Below the pieces are notes generated by a model. That model worked only from the letters and a program-made list of their open reading frames with translations. It was not told the origin of the DNA and ran no database searches. From GCA-2728135 sp002728135 (lineage in GTDB: Bacteria; Pseudomonadota; Alphaproteobacteria; UBA828), in contig CAXEND010000001.1 in the NCBI GenBank assembly GCA_963997635.1, positions 1 through 64,000 of the forward strand: a DNA stretch of 64,000 nucleotides. Direction: 5' to 3'. Of the stretch, positions 26,812-34,840 are shown piece by piece. The position numbers and the translations under genes are program-made. Each line of letters begins with the position of its first letter. Positions within the stretch are counted from its first letter, which is position 1.

Positions 26812-27837
26812 ATGCTAAAGCGAGGGAATTTAGATTGGGGGATCGTTTTTACTGGAGATAACTTGACCCTTTCACAAATATTGGAATTTTCACAAAAGGC
26901 AGAAGAAGCAGGAGCTAAAAGTTTATGGTCAACAGAGCTGGGTCGAGATGCGTTTGTTCCCTTAGCTGCAATATCAAACGTTACAAATGGAATTCGGCTT
27001 GGGACGGGAGTGGCAACCTTTGCTAGACCTCCTATGCATACAGAAACTGCGGCAATGACCATGGCTGAACTAACTGATAATAAATTTGTTTTGGGTTTAG
27101 GAACAGCACCACCTTTATGGAATGAAAATTGGCATGGATTAAAGTATGAACGCCCAGTAAGAAGGATGCGTGAATATGTAGAATGTATTAGAAAAATGTG
27201 GACTGCATCAGTTGAGTCACCAATAACCTATGAAGGTGAGATGATAAGAGTATTAGAATATACTCGATTCATACCTGCCCCTTATGATTCTATACCAATT
27301 TATTTAGCTGCCGTGAGGGAAAACATGGTTATGCTTGCTGGAGAAGTAGGTGATGGAGTAATTGGGAATCTCTTAAATACCCCCGAATATTTTGAAAACC
27401 TTGTGCTGCCAAATTTAGAAAAAGGCTTTAAAAAATCAAACCGTAAAGAAGATGAATTTGAGATAGCTACACTCAAGGTTTGTGCAGTAAACAAAAATCG
27501 CTCATCAGCAAGAGCTCTTGCCAAGCATTCAATAGCATTTTATTCAACATTACCTTATTTTGATGCTGTACTTGATCCTGCTGGTTTTACTAAAGAAAAA
27601 GATAAAATTCGTTCAATGTTTTCTGAAAATAACATTGAAGGTATGTTGTCTGCCGTTAGTGAGGATATGGTGGATAAATTAGCACTTTCTGGTACTCACG
27701 ATGATGTCATCAGTCAGGCCAAATGTTTTGAGGGGTTAATTGATACTTTAATACTTTACTGTCCGACATTTGGTGTTACTGCTGAGCAATCCAGAGAAAA
27801 TCATGAAGCAATGATTGATGCCTTTAGAGACTGGTAA
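26812..27837 (+). CDS. LLM-class flavin/F420-dependent oxidoreductase (second copy)
   Basis: A 341-residue luciferase-like TIM barrel, clearly different from the copy upstream. It starts MLKRGNLDWGIVFTGDN and has IRLGTGVATFARPPMHTE, FVLGLGTAPPLWNENWHG and IPIYLAAVRENMVMLAGEVG, as in methylenetetrahydromethanopterin reductase-like members. The cofactor is probably F420 or FMN; the substrate is unknown. It closes the three-gene plus-strand group and converges on the TPP decarboxylase genes. Confidence 0.85.
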   Translation: MLKRGNLDWGIVFTGDNLTLSQILEFSQKAEEAGAKSLWSTELGRDAFVPLAAISNVTNGIRLGTGVATFARPPMHTETAAMTMAELTDNKFVLGLGTAPPLWNENWHGLKYERPVRRMREYVECIRKMWTASVESPITYEGEMIRVLEYTRFIPAPYDSIPIYLAAVRENMVMLAGEVGDGVIGNLLNTPEYFENLVLPNLEKGFKKSNRKEDEFEIATLKVCAVNKNRSSARALAKHSIAFYSTLPYFDAVLDPAGFTKEKDKIRSMFSENNIEGMLSAVSEDMVDKLALSGTHDDVISQAKCFEGLIDTLILYCPTFGVTAEQSRENHEAMIDAFRDW

Positions 27838-27876
27838 TATAGTTTTCTATGTTCATATTTAATTTAATCAATAAAT

Positions 27877-28473
27877 CTACTTTATAGCCTCTTCTCCAAG
27901 AAGAGCAGAGCGGAATCGGTCTTTGAGATAAGAGCCGTCTCGTGGCGGTAAAACTAAGGGATCTTGTGTATTTGAAACTTTGATAACAGCAAGTTTAGGA
28001 CCTTCAGAAAGATGAAGACTGTCAATAAACTCATTTAACTTTTTTACGTTTGATATTGTCTCAGCAAAAGGAAAGCCAGCTGCTTTACCTACCATTGATA
28101 TATTTGTTCCCATTCCAGTGTGAGTTTTTTGCATTCCTGTTTCACCGTAATGTTCATTATCTATTACAATTAAAGAGAGGTTCTTTGGTCGTTTTGCCCC
28201 AATAGTAGCAAGACTACCTAATCCCATTAGCATTTCACCATCTCCAGTAATTACTAGGATAGTTCTTTTTGGCTGGGCGAGACTAAGTCCTAATCCTACC
28301 ATAGGAGCTCCTCCCATTCCTCCCCACATTGGGAAATTATGTGGGGAGTCACCAGCAGCAGTAACATCCCAGCAAGTGCCACCCAAACCGGTGACTACAA
28401 GAGCCTTTTCTCTATTCTTTAGTATATTTTTAACTACATCTCGTCTATTCAATTCACTATTTTTTTGGGTCAC
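27877..28473 (-). CDS. TPP-binding subunit of a two-subunit decarboxylase (sulfopyruvate decarboxylase beta-like)
   Basis: The 198-residue protein matches the C-terminal PP domain of thiamine-diphosphate enzymes: ITGDGEMLMGLGSLATIG followed by VIDNEHYGETG is the GDG...N motif that holds the Mg-diphosphate. MWGGMGGAPMVGLGL is also typical. The start is a GTG whose first bases overlap the partner's stop, so the two halves are made together. ComE (sulfopyruvate decarboxylase beta) and the C-terminal half of phosphonopyruvate decarboxylase are the closest recognisable types; the true 2-oxoacid is unknown. Confidence 0.82.
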   Translation of the reverse strand: MTQKNSELNRRDVVKNILKNREKALVVTGLGGTCWDVTAAGDSPHNFPMWGGMGGAPMVGLGLSLAQPKRTILVITGDGEMLMGLGSLATIGAKRPKNLSLIVIDNEHYGETGMQKTHTGMGTNISMVGKAAGFPFAETISNVKKLNEFIDSLHLSEGPKLAVIKVSNTQDPLVLPPRDGSYLKDRFRSALLGEEAIK

Positions 28474-29024
28474 TTTTGAGATTCTCCGAAAGATTTTGCT
28501 CCTAGGAATTTCTGTGAGAGAATAACTGCAACTGCTTGTTGTGAATTAAAGGCAAAAGCTGAAGCGGCTGTGACGGTATCAATGATTTCTGAGGCAGAAT
28601 TAACTTCAAAAACTCTTACACCAATAGCATCAAGAACCGTTCTGCAAGCTTGACCCATCGGGTTTTGCCAAGGGTTAAATTCCCCCCATTCTCCTCTCAT
28701 AGTTATAAGCATAAGTATTGGGAAGCGGCACGTTTTTGATAACCCTAGCATATTTACAACATTACCGACTCCACTAGATTGCATTAACAAAGCACCTCTA
28801 TCACCACCAAGCCAAGCCCCAAGAAGCATCGCTACTCCTTCTTCTTCAGAAGTTAAGGTTGTACAAATTATTTTGGGATCAGATTGACAAAGGTTTATTA
28901 ATTTTGCATGCCCTGCGTCTGGCACATGGCAAATTTGCTTTAAGTTAAATTCCTTAAAAGTAGATAGAATTTCATCAGGCCAATCTGCTTGAGAGGAAGT
29001 AATGATTTTAATATTTTTTTTCAT
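28470..29024 (-). CDS. Pyr-domain subunit of a two-subunit decarboxylase (sulfopyruvate decarboxylase alpha-like)
   Basis: The 184-residue protein is the N-terminal Pyr domain of a TPP enzyme, split from the PP domain as in ComD/ComE. TLTSEEEGVAMLLGAWLGGD contains the Glu that activates the thiazolium ring, and MQSSGVGNVVNMLGL follows. HVPDAGHAKLIN near the start resembles the substrate-pocket segment of sulfopyruvate and phosphonopyruvate decarboxylases. It overlaps its partner by four bases. Whether it acts on sulfopyruvate, phosphonopyruvate or another acid is inference only. Confidence 0.82.
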   Translation of the reverse strand: MKKNIKIITSSQADWPDEILSTFKEFNLKQICHVPDAGHAKLINLCQSDPKIICTTLTSEEEGVAMLLGAWLGGDRGALLMQSSGVGNVVNMLGLSKTCRFPILMLITMRGEWGEFNPWQNPMGQACRTVLDAIGVRVFEVNSASEIIDTVTAASAFAFNSQQAVAVILSQKFLGAKSFGESQK

Positions 29025-29050
29025 AAGAAAATTTAAATGATTAAAAATTA

Positions 29051-29893
29051 TTATTCAATTGAAATGGTATCATCTATTTTTATTTGTCCTGAATTAAGGA
29101 TAAAGCCGTATACACCGACACATGGGAGAATTTCATCATCTAGGAGAGGTACTGGCTGACTATTATGTTCAACAATTGTTTTAAGGATTTTGGAGTCTTT
29201 TTTTATTCCACCTGCTTGTGCCAGAGTCGGAATAGCACAACGTGGCGTTGGATCTGTAATTCTTATTTTTACCTTCTCTCCTATACGGATAATTTTTCCA
29301 ACCCAATTGTTTTCAACAAATCCTTGCCCTAAATCTTCTGTGTCAATTATAATATTAGGTCTAAATCTACCCGCTTCATAGGAGCGATCAGGATCAATTG
29401 TATGAAGTTTATTAATAGATGAGGTTGTGACTAGATGAATCGCTGCATAATCGGAGAAGCGTCCTTCCATCATAATATCACCAATATCTAAAATAGTTTC
29501 TTCTTCTTCAAGTGGGTCAAGTCTCTCTAGGCTAATGGTGTCAGGCTTAGTACTGGTAATTTTCACGCTTCTTCCTAAGGCCTGAGACAATTTTTTATTG
29601 ATTTCATCATCAGTATTAATATTTTCAGATCCATCTGGCCATTTTATTGATACAGATGGTAAAGGCTCTCCAGAGGCAGGTTCCTGAGTAAATTTTGCCT
29701 GTAATTCTAGTAAGGGACCCCAAAGTTTTGGCATTTTTGCACTAGCAATTTTCTCGCTAGATTGTTCTATAATTGCGTATCCTCTATCACCAAGGATCCC
29801 TCCATCTATTATGACTGCCTCATCAATAAGTTCTCCTCCCATTGATTTTACCGCATAGCGAAAAATTTCTTTGATATTACCTACTTTAGTCAT
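29051..29893 (-). CDS. MOSC-domain protein (MOSC N-terminal beta barrel plus MOSC)
   Basis: A 280-residue protein with the N-terminal MOSC_N barrel (IFRYAVKSMGGELIDEA) and the C-terminal MOSC domain with the conserved Cys in DPTPRCAIPTLAQ. Proteins of this pair include YcbX and mARC, molybdenum-cofactor reductases of N-hydroxylated compounds; others carry sulfur or metal. ATG 29893 is chosen because GGAG lies seven bases upstream, although an in-frame ATG occurs four codons earlier. It is 26 bases upstream of the decarboxylase pair on the same strand and is probably its operon partner. Confidence 0.85.
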   Translation of the reverse strand: MTKVGNIKEIFRYAVKSMGGELIDEAVIIDGGILGDRGYAIIEQSSEKIASAKMPKLWGPLLELQAKFTQEPASGEPLPSVSIKWPDGSENINTDDEINKKLSQALGRSVKITSTKPDTISLERLDPLEEEETILDIGDIMMEGRFSDYAAIHLVTTSSINKLHTIDPDRSYEAGRFRPNIIIDTEDLGQGFVENNWVGKIIRIGEKVKIRITDPTPRCAIPTLAQAGGIKKDSKILKTIVEHNSQPVPLLDDEILPCVGVYGFILNSGQIKIDDTISIE

Positions 29894-30045
29894 TTTTTTC
29901 TCCATATCGTATAGTAAAACAAAAGAACTGGTTTGCTGTAATTGCGGTGAGTTCGCCTACCTATAAATATACTAGCATCTTGGTAGTATTATTGAATAGA
30001 ACAGTTTGATTATTTCAGAAAAAAGAAGTGAAAATAATTAATGTT

Positions 30046-30825
30046 TTATGTCTCATGAAAATGAGACTCTAATGATTTATTTTGAAGATTTCTTAGAGCA
30101 GAGAGCTCAGATTCTGTTGGTGCAGGGGACAATTCAACATTCTCGGCGAATTGTATAGGCCATCCTGTTGAATCTAAAATCATTTTACGATTAACGCCTG
30201 GGTGTATTGCAGTAACAGTCAGTTCAAATGTTTCTGTATTAGGCTCTAAGATACATAAGTCAGTAATAACTCTTGTAGGGCCAAGTGTTTTTATTCCTAA
30301 TTCTTTTCTATTTCCATTACCTTTCCCATGACCAAATGATGTAATAAAGTCGAGTTTTTCAACAAAATTCCTTTTAGATTGCCTTATAATTATGAAGATT
30401 TCATGACAATGAGTAGCTATTTCTGGTGCACCGCCAGCCCCAGGTAATCTAACCTCAGGTTTTTGATAACCGCCAATTATTGTAGAATTAATGTTGGCAA
30501 ACCGGTCAATTTGAGCAGCACCTAGAAAACCTAAACCAATGTGGCCCCCTTGAAGCCAATAGCGAAACATTTCAGGGACTGAGACGTTTGTAAGGGCATT
30601 TTCACTAAGTTCACTATCTCCAATAGATAGTGGTAAAACATTAGGCTCAGTTTGTAATGTGCCAGATTCGTATATTAAAATTATATCTGGGGCATGAGTA
30701 AGGCGGGCAAGATTAGCCGCTGCACTTGGAAGGCCAATACCAACAAAACAAACTTGTCCATTTTCTAGCTTTCTCGACGCAGCAATGGTCATCATTTCAT
30801 CTGTAGTATAATTCACTTCATGCAT
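30046..30825 (-). CDS. CoA-transferase family subunit B (IpdB-like)
   Basis: The smaller subunit of a two-subunit class I CoA-transferase-fold enzyme, 259 residues from ATG 30825. It has CFVGIGLPSAAANLARL, LIYESGTLQTEP and LPGAGGAPEIATHC, as in IpdB and GctB. The ATG overlaps the partner's stop by eight bases; a start ten codons upstream is less likely. IpdAB opens the last steroid ring as a hydrolase on a CoA ester in Mycobacterium; other members move CoA between short acids. The role here is undecided. Confidence 0.85.
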   Translation of the reverse strand: MHEVNYTTDEMMTIAASRKLENGQVCFVGIGLPSAAANLARLTHAPDIILIYESGTLQTEPNVLPLSIGDSELSENALTNVSVPEMFRYWLQGGHIGLGFLGAAQIDRFANINSTIIGGYQKPEVRLPGAGGAPEIATHCHEIFIIIRQSKRNFVEKLDFITSFGHGKGNGNRKELGIKTLGPTRVITDLCILEPNTETFELTVTAIHPGVNRKMILDSTGWPIQFAENVELSPAPTESELSALRNLQNKSLESHFHET

Positions 30826-31657
30826 TTCTCGTTTCCAATTTTGAGGGAGGAACAAGATCTAAAATATGTTTTTTTGTCCAAGCTATAAAGGTTTCTCTAT
30901 TACGAGAAATTTTATCCCATGACGTATAAAACTTATTATCTCTTTTATAATAACCAAAAGTGTATGATGGATAAGAACCATGAGGAACTGCTGCTATATA
31001 GTTAATTGCCCAATTTGGAATAACAACTGCATTAATGTGTGTTTCTAAGTCATCAACAATTTCTTCAACTGTAACTATGGAGCATTTTGCCGATAAAACT
31101 GTTTCTTTTTGCACTCCCACAATACCCTCAATTAATACATTTCCATTGCGGTCTGCCTTTTGTGCATGAATGATTCCTACATCTGGATTTATAGCTGGTA
31201 TTGCTGATAATCTTTCACCAGAAAATGGGCATTTTAGAATTTTTACATTTTCAGATATTTTTCCTAAATCATCTCCTAGAAACCCTCTTAGAATAGCAAT
31301 TGGCAAACCGGCTGCACCTGCAACGAAGGCATTTGCCATTGCTGCATGGCTATATTCTTCAATTTCAATTGAATTTGGCCAACTGTTTTCTACTGCATCA
31401 CGAAAGCGATGAAGAGATCCAACGCCTGGATTTCCTGCCCAACTAAACACTACTTTTTTAGCACATCCCATTCCTATCATTTGATCATAAATAATATCAG
31501 GGGTCATACGAATTAAGGTTAGATTCTTCTTTTTTTGTCTAATGATTTCATGAGCGGCTGCAAAAGGGATGAGGTGAGTAAAACCTTCTAATGCAATTTT
31601 ATTACCGTTGTGCACACTACGATCTATTGCTTCGGGCAAAGTTGTTATTTGCGCCAT
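30818..31657 (-). CDS. CoA-transferase family subunit A (IpdA-like)
   Basis: The larger subunit, 279 residues. It shows IALEGFTHLIPFAAAHE, RMTPDIIYDQMIGMGC, FSWAGNPGVGSLHRFRDA and IEIEEYSHAAMANAF, the last containing the Glu pair found near the active site in the IpdA/GctA group. It is translated just before subunit B in an overlapping pair. A TATAAT and a 10-bp palindrome lie directly upstream, so regulation by a dedicated repressor is likely. No regulator gene is adjacent. Confidence 0.85.
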   Translation of the reverse strand: MAQITTLPEAIDRSVHNGNKIALEGFTHLIPFAAAHEIIRQKKKNLTLIRMTPDIIYDQMIGMGCAKKVVFSWAGNPGVGSLHRFRDAVENSWPNSIEIEEYSHAAMANAFVAGAAGLPIAILRGFLGDDLGKISENVKILKCPFSGERLSAIPAINPDVGIIHAQKADRNGNVLIEGIVGVQKETVLSAKCSIVTVEEIVDDLETHINAVVIPNWAINYIAAVPHGSYPSYTFGYYKRDNKFYTSWDKISRNRETFIAWTKKHILDLVPPSKLETRNA

Positions 31658-31683
31658 CTCAATCTATTCCAAACTAATTTCAT

Positions 31684-31689
31684 ATTATA
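31684..31689 (-). promoter_or_regulatory. -10 element (TATAAT) of the CoA-transferase operon
   Basis: A perfect TATAAT on the minus strand ends about 27 bases before the subunit A start, giving a leader of roughly 20 bases. No good -35 is seen at the right distance, which would fit a weak or activated promoter. Confidence 0.5.
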
Positions 31690-31692
31690 TCG

Positions 31693-31727
31693 CTTAGAAA
31701 GAGAACAATGTAAAATTTCTTTCTAAG
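31693..31727. promoter_or_regulatory. 10-bp inverted repeat, operator candidate for the CoA-transferase operon
   Basis: CTTAGAAAGA (31693-31702) and TCTTTCTAAG (31718-31727) are exact inverses with 15 bases between. The nearer arm is three bases upstream of the TATAAT, so the repeat spans the -35 to -10 region. Its position is what one expects of a repressor or activator site. Confidence 0.5.
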
Positions 31728-31827
31728 ACATGCAATATAAGAAAGCATATACTTAAAAAATAAATTTAATATATTTTTTCTAGTGTGTATATTCAAACAA
31801 TGACATATATAAAAGTGTTGATTTCAA

Positions 31828-32637
31828 CTATTTTCTTCCAGCCATTTGTTCCAAGTTATGAAGGTTATATGTCAGTTGCTGTCCAAGAAAGTCATTTTTA
31901 ACTTGGTCTAATAATATCACTCCATCTGATATATATGGATATAACTTAAGCCAAAAATGATCTAAAAGATGCGATGAAAAATCTCTATTTGTTATTGATG
32001 GATTAAAAATTTTTGGCCAACCAAGACATATATCTTTACGTACAAAATTTATATGCGAGCAAAGATCTGGGAATGAAAAAACTCCAAGAACCAAACTGGC
32101 ACGGACAAGACCTGTGAATTCCTCGTTTGCTGTTACCCGTAAGTTAAATAAATTGCAACCACGGGATAAATCTTGACAAAATTGTTTATTGGTTACTAGG
32201 GCTGTATCCCTTAGTTTCTCTATAATATGGTCTACACGAACTTCAAATTTTCCGAGCATTTGTGCATCCCACATGAATAGTTCATCTTTAGTGGAATTAT
32301 TTATATGTGTGTTCACATTTTCAGGTATTAAATTACTACCAATCCTTCTGGATGCATTTATTGACATAAGGGCTGCGAATAGCATCCCAGCGTTACGTAT
32401 ACTGATAGCCGATTTAAAGGAGTTATGGCCTATCAATAGATTTGTTAATATTTCATTCGTAAATAAAGAGTATTTATAGTTAAAGAACAAAGTATTTTGC
32501 TCGAGAATATCTTTTGAAAGAATATTCCATAGTGATTCCAAATTTTCTGTGATTGTATTTTCATATCCTGCTTCAGTTAATCTAGTGCATATTTTACTCA
32601 TACTATTAGAAGCATATGTTTGGCGTAAATCTTTCAT
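31828..32637 (-). CDS. Unrecognised 269-residue protein paired with the HD-GAF gene
   Basis: I do not recognise this protein. It has no signal peptide and no clear membrane segment; the sequence looks mostly helical, with a few Cys (in GYCNLF-like and FPDLCSHINF positions) and no catalytic motif I can name. It follows the HD-GAF gene by 23 bases on the same strand, so the two are almost certainly co-transcribed and may act together. Codon use is like its neighbours. A sensory or effector partner of the HD-GAF protein is only a guess. Confidence 0.7.
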   Translation of the reverse strand: MKDLRQTYASNSMSKICTRLTEAGYENTITENLESLWNILSKDILEQNTLFFNYKYSLFTNEILTNLLIGHNSFKSAISIRNAGMLFAALMSINASRRIGSNLIPENVNTHINNSTKDELFMWDAQMLGKFEVRVDHIIEKLRDTALVTNKQFCQDLSRGCNLFNLRVTANEEFTGLVRASLVLGVFSFPDLCSHINFVRKDICLGWPKIFNPSITNRDFSSHLLDHFWLKLYPYISDGVILLDQVKNDFLGQQLTYNLHNLEQMAGRK

Positions 32638-32660
32638 TTGTATACCATTATGTTTTTAGA

Positions 32661-34004
32661 TTAGTCATTTATTGCGTTCGCGATCATTTTAATAAACATT
32701 TTATCGCTTTTTGTGGGACTAATGGATTTTTGTGAAAAAATTTCAAGCACATCGCGACATGTTCCCCCAGAAAGTATTGGTATACCAAACGCAAATTTTA
32801 TGCCCAGTTTTTTGCAAGCAGTAGCACGTGGAAATTCTTTTGGATCGCGTTGACCAAGGTCAGAAATCCATTGTACTTCTCGAGTCTCCCATGCATGTCC
32901 AGGCATTCCCATTCCCTTAGAAAATCTTAAGGATTGGGTTACTTTTTTAAAATCCTCAAATTCTTCAGAAGTAACTCTCCAAATACCAGAAGATTCTATT
33001 TTATCGCCAGTTTTATTCATTGAATAGACATGCCCAATCTGACAATTAAAATATTTCATTAAAATCTCTGTTATTAATGCCAATCGCTCATCATGGTTGA
33101 CAGCAAATTGTTTTGCTCTAACCAGCTCTTGAAATAACCTTTTTGATTTTCCTCCCAATATAGAAATATTTTCCTGTGCAAATACCTGATTTACAAGGCT
33201 TGTAAGCCAGAGTTTTCCAGCTTCATGTGCCTCTAGATATTTGAAAACATCTTTTACATTTGGATGTACTACATGCCAAAAAAAACTTGGGTATGTTGAG
33301 AGTAAATCTGCAGGGGAGTTTAGATTCAGTTTTTCAGTTGTCTTATTTTCTTTAAATTCATCATACAAAGCAGCTATTTTTGAGGTGTAGTAAAGTTCAC
33401 CCATTTGTCCAATTAGGTCTGCTGCTTGGACTAAGTGTGCAAATTCTTCCGGTGAGAAATCTTCTGGTATTGGAAAAGTTGTACCTGCAATTAATTTATT
33501 TATTTTATCTAAATCTATAGTTTTATAATTAATTAAAAATTGCTTAGCAAAGGCTTGTCCTCGGAATACATGATAATTTGTTAAGACTGCATCTGTATCC
33601 TCATCGGTTAACTTGATTGTCTTACCATCCATATCTATTGTCTGTATTTTATCATTATCGCTTTCTAATATATTTCTGATATATCCAACATCATGGAGTA
33701 AGAGACCAATAACAAAATGACACCAGTCCTCGAGAGATATATTTCCTTCAATTATGTGCTTCCCTCTAATTATTTCTAATCCGCAAGAAAAAACATAAAA
33801 TGTGTGCTCAATGTCATGGTATGCAGCGTTTGATCTCCCTAAGATAGGGATAGCTCTATGAATTGTATCTATAGTATCGACATAAATTGCTGTATCAGTT
33901 TCTACATTAGGAAACATTGAACTGAAATGTTCTTCAACTGTTTCAATATATTGGCTGATAAAAAATTCATTTATCAAAAACTGCGATGGAAGTGCACTTG
34001 CCAC
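32661..34004 (-). CDS. HD-domain phosphohydrolase with C-terminal GAF domain
   Basis: The protein is 447 residues from GTG 34004, selected because AAAAGGGAG ends six bases before it; an open frame continues 23 codons upstream without a ribosome site. The HD domain has YHDIEH (62-67), LLLHDVGY (His104-Asp105), YHVFRGQ and VQAADLIGQ, fitting the metal ligands H...HD...D of cyclic-nucleotide phosphodiesterase-like enzymes. Residues from about 315 to 447 form a GAF domain (GMGMPGHAWETREVQWISDL, FGIPILSGG). It is likely a signalling enzyme responding to a small ligand; its nucleotide is unknown. Confidence 0.82.
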   Translation of the reverse strand: MASALPSQFLINEFFISQYIETVEEHFSSMFPNVETDTAIYVDTIDTIHRAIPILGRSNAAYHDIEHTFYVFSCGLEIIRGKHIIEGNISLEDWCHFVIGLLLHDVGYIRNILESDNDKIQTIDMDGKTIKLTDEDTDAVLTNYHVFRGQAFAKQFLINYKTIDLDKINKLIAGTTFPIPEDFSPEEFAHLVQAADLIGQMGELYYTSKIAALYDEFKENKTTEKLNLNSPADLLSTYPSFFWHVVHPNVKDVFKYLEAHEAGKLWLTSLVNQVFAQENISILGGKSKRLFQELVRAKQFAVNHDERLALITEILMKYFNCQIGHVYSMNKTGDKIESSGIWRVTSEEFEDFKKVTQSLRFSKGMGMPGHAWETREVQWISDLGQRDPKEFPRATACKKLGIKFAFGIPILSGGTCRDVLEIFSQKSISPTKSDKMFIKMIANAIND

Positions 34005-34151
34005 GTTTAACTCCCTTTTGTTTCGAATGTTAATATTATGGCAAAAAGGCAGAAAATGATAGATAAAAGGCAATTATAGCCTTACGAGAGATAAAGAGAA
34101 AATGCCACACAAATTGTATAAAAATATATTTTAACAAAAAATTAATGTTTT

Positions 34152-34490
34152 TTATTCCTCAAAACATACAATAACCGCTGCATTTGCTACGTAGATTGAG
34201 TCTTTTCCTGCCTCACTTGGGATTTCTAATCCACCTTTAGTTGTCTCTACATTTACTGTCCCATAAGGTAAAACTTGTGCAACCTCATATTTATTGACTA
34301 ATTCGGGTTCTGGCACTCCAATTTTAACAGTAATTTGCATTTGATCAGGTGATTTACCAAGAGTATCAAAAAAATTGATGCTAGAATGCCTAATTGCGTC
34401 AGATACAGCACGTATTGATGCTTTGGTATTATTTTTACCGTGTACATCAACACCCATTCCTATCTCAGTTAAATAGCGTTTAAGTGGCAT
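34152..34490 (-). CDS. Lin0512-family conserved protein
   Basis: A 112-residue protein that matches the Lin0512/TIGR02058 type: MPLKRYLTEIGMGVDVHGKN at the start, AIRHSSINF near residue 33, KIGVPEPE and VANAAVIVCFEE at the end. The family is widespread and its function is not established. It stands alone between the HD-GAF gene and tRNA-Ser(CGA). Confidence 0.8.
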   Translation of the reverse strand: MPLKRYLTEIGMGVDVHGKNNTKASIRAVSDAIRHSSINFFDTLGKSPDQMQITVKIGVPEPELVNKYEVAQVLPYGTVNVETTKGGLEIPSEAGKDSIYVANAAVIVCFEE

Positions 34491-34536
34491 GATTCACTCC
34501 TTAATTTAAAATAACTTAGTAATTTTAAATAAATAT

Positions 34537-34625
34537 TGGCGGAGGGAGAGGGATTCGAACCCTCGGTACGGCAAGCGCACAACGGTTTTCGAGACCGCCC
34601 CGTTCAACCACTCCGGCATCCCTCC
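34537..34625 (-). tRNA. tRNA-Ser (anticodon CGA)
   Basis: An 89-base class II tRNA with encoded CCA on the minus strand. The acceptor GGAGGGA pairs fully with TCCCTCC, the anticodon loop CTCGAAA carries CGA (reads UCG), and a long variable arm and a T arm with GGTTCGAATCC follow. Confidence 0.97.
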
Positions 34626-34657
34626 GATATATTTATGATTATTGTTTAAACAAAGGT

Positions 34658-34663
34658 ATTATA
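34658..34663 (-). promoter_or_regulatory. Possible -10 element of tRNA-Ser(CGA)
   Basis: A minus-strand TATAAT lies 33 bases upstream of the tRNA 5' end, which would give a short 5' leader for RNase P. The -35 is poor, so this is tentative. Confidence 0.35.
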
Positions 34664-34725
34664 GGCTGCAAGAAATGTTGAGAGAATTGTTTGTATCAGC
34701 TAAAATATTGTAGTTGTTCTTAGCG

Positions 34726-34753
34726 TTGACACTTCAATATGTAGAGGTATAGT
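34726..34753 (+). promoter_or_regulatory. Strong sigma-70 promoter of rplU-rpmA
   Basis: TTGACA (34726-34731) and TATAGT (34748-34753) are separated by 16 bases; the -35 is perfect and the -10 matches five of six. Transcription would start near 34760, leaving a leader of about 80 bases before rplU that could hold regulatory structure. Confidence 0.7.
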
Positions 34754-34840
34754 GCGCGCTTGGACATTTCACCAACTGGGTTGTAAAAATTTAAATTTAG
34801 TCTACTTAAGCCATAGACGATTCTAATTTGGACGAATTTT

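Noticed and set aside
34537..34625. tRNA-Ser(CGA) as an integration site bounding an island at 25-34 kb
   Set aside because: No direct repeat of the tRNA 3' end was found at the other side of the region and no integrase lies within it.
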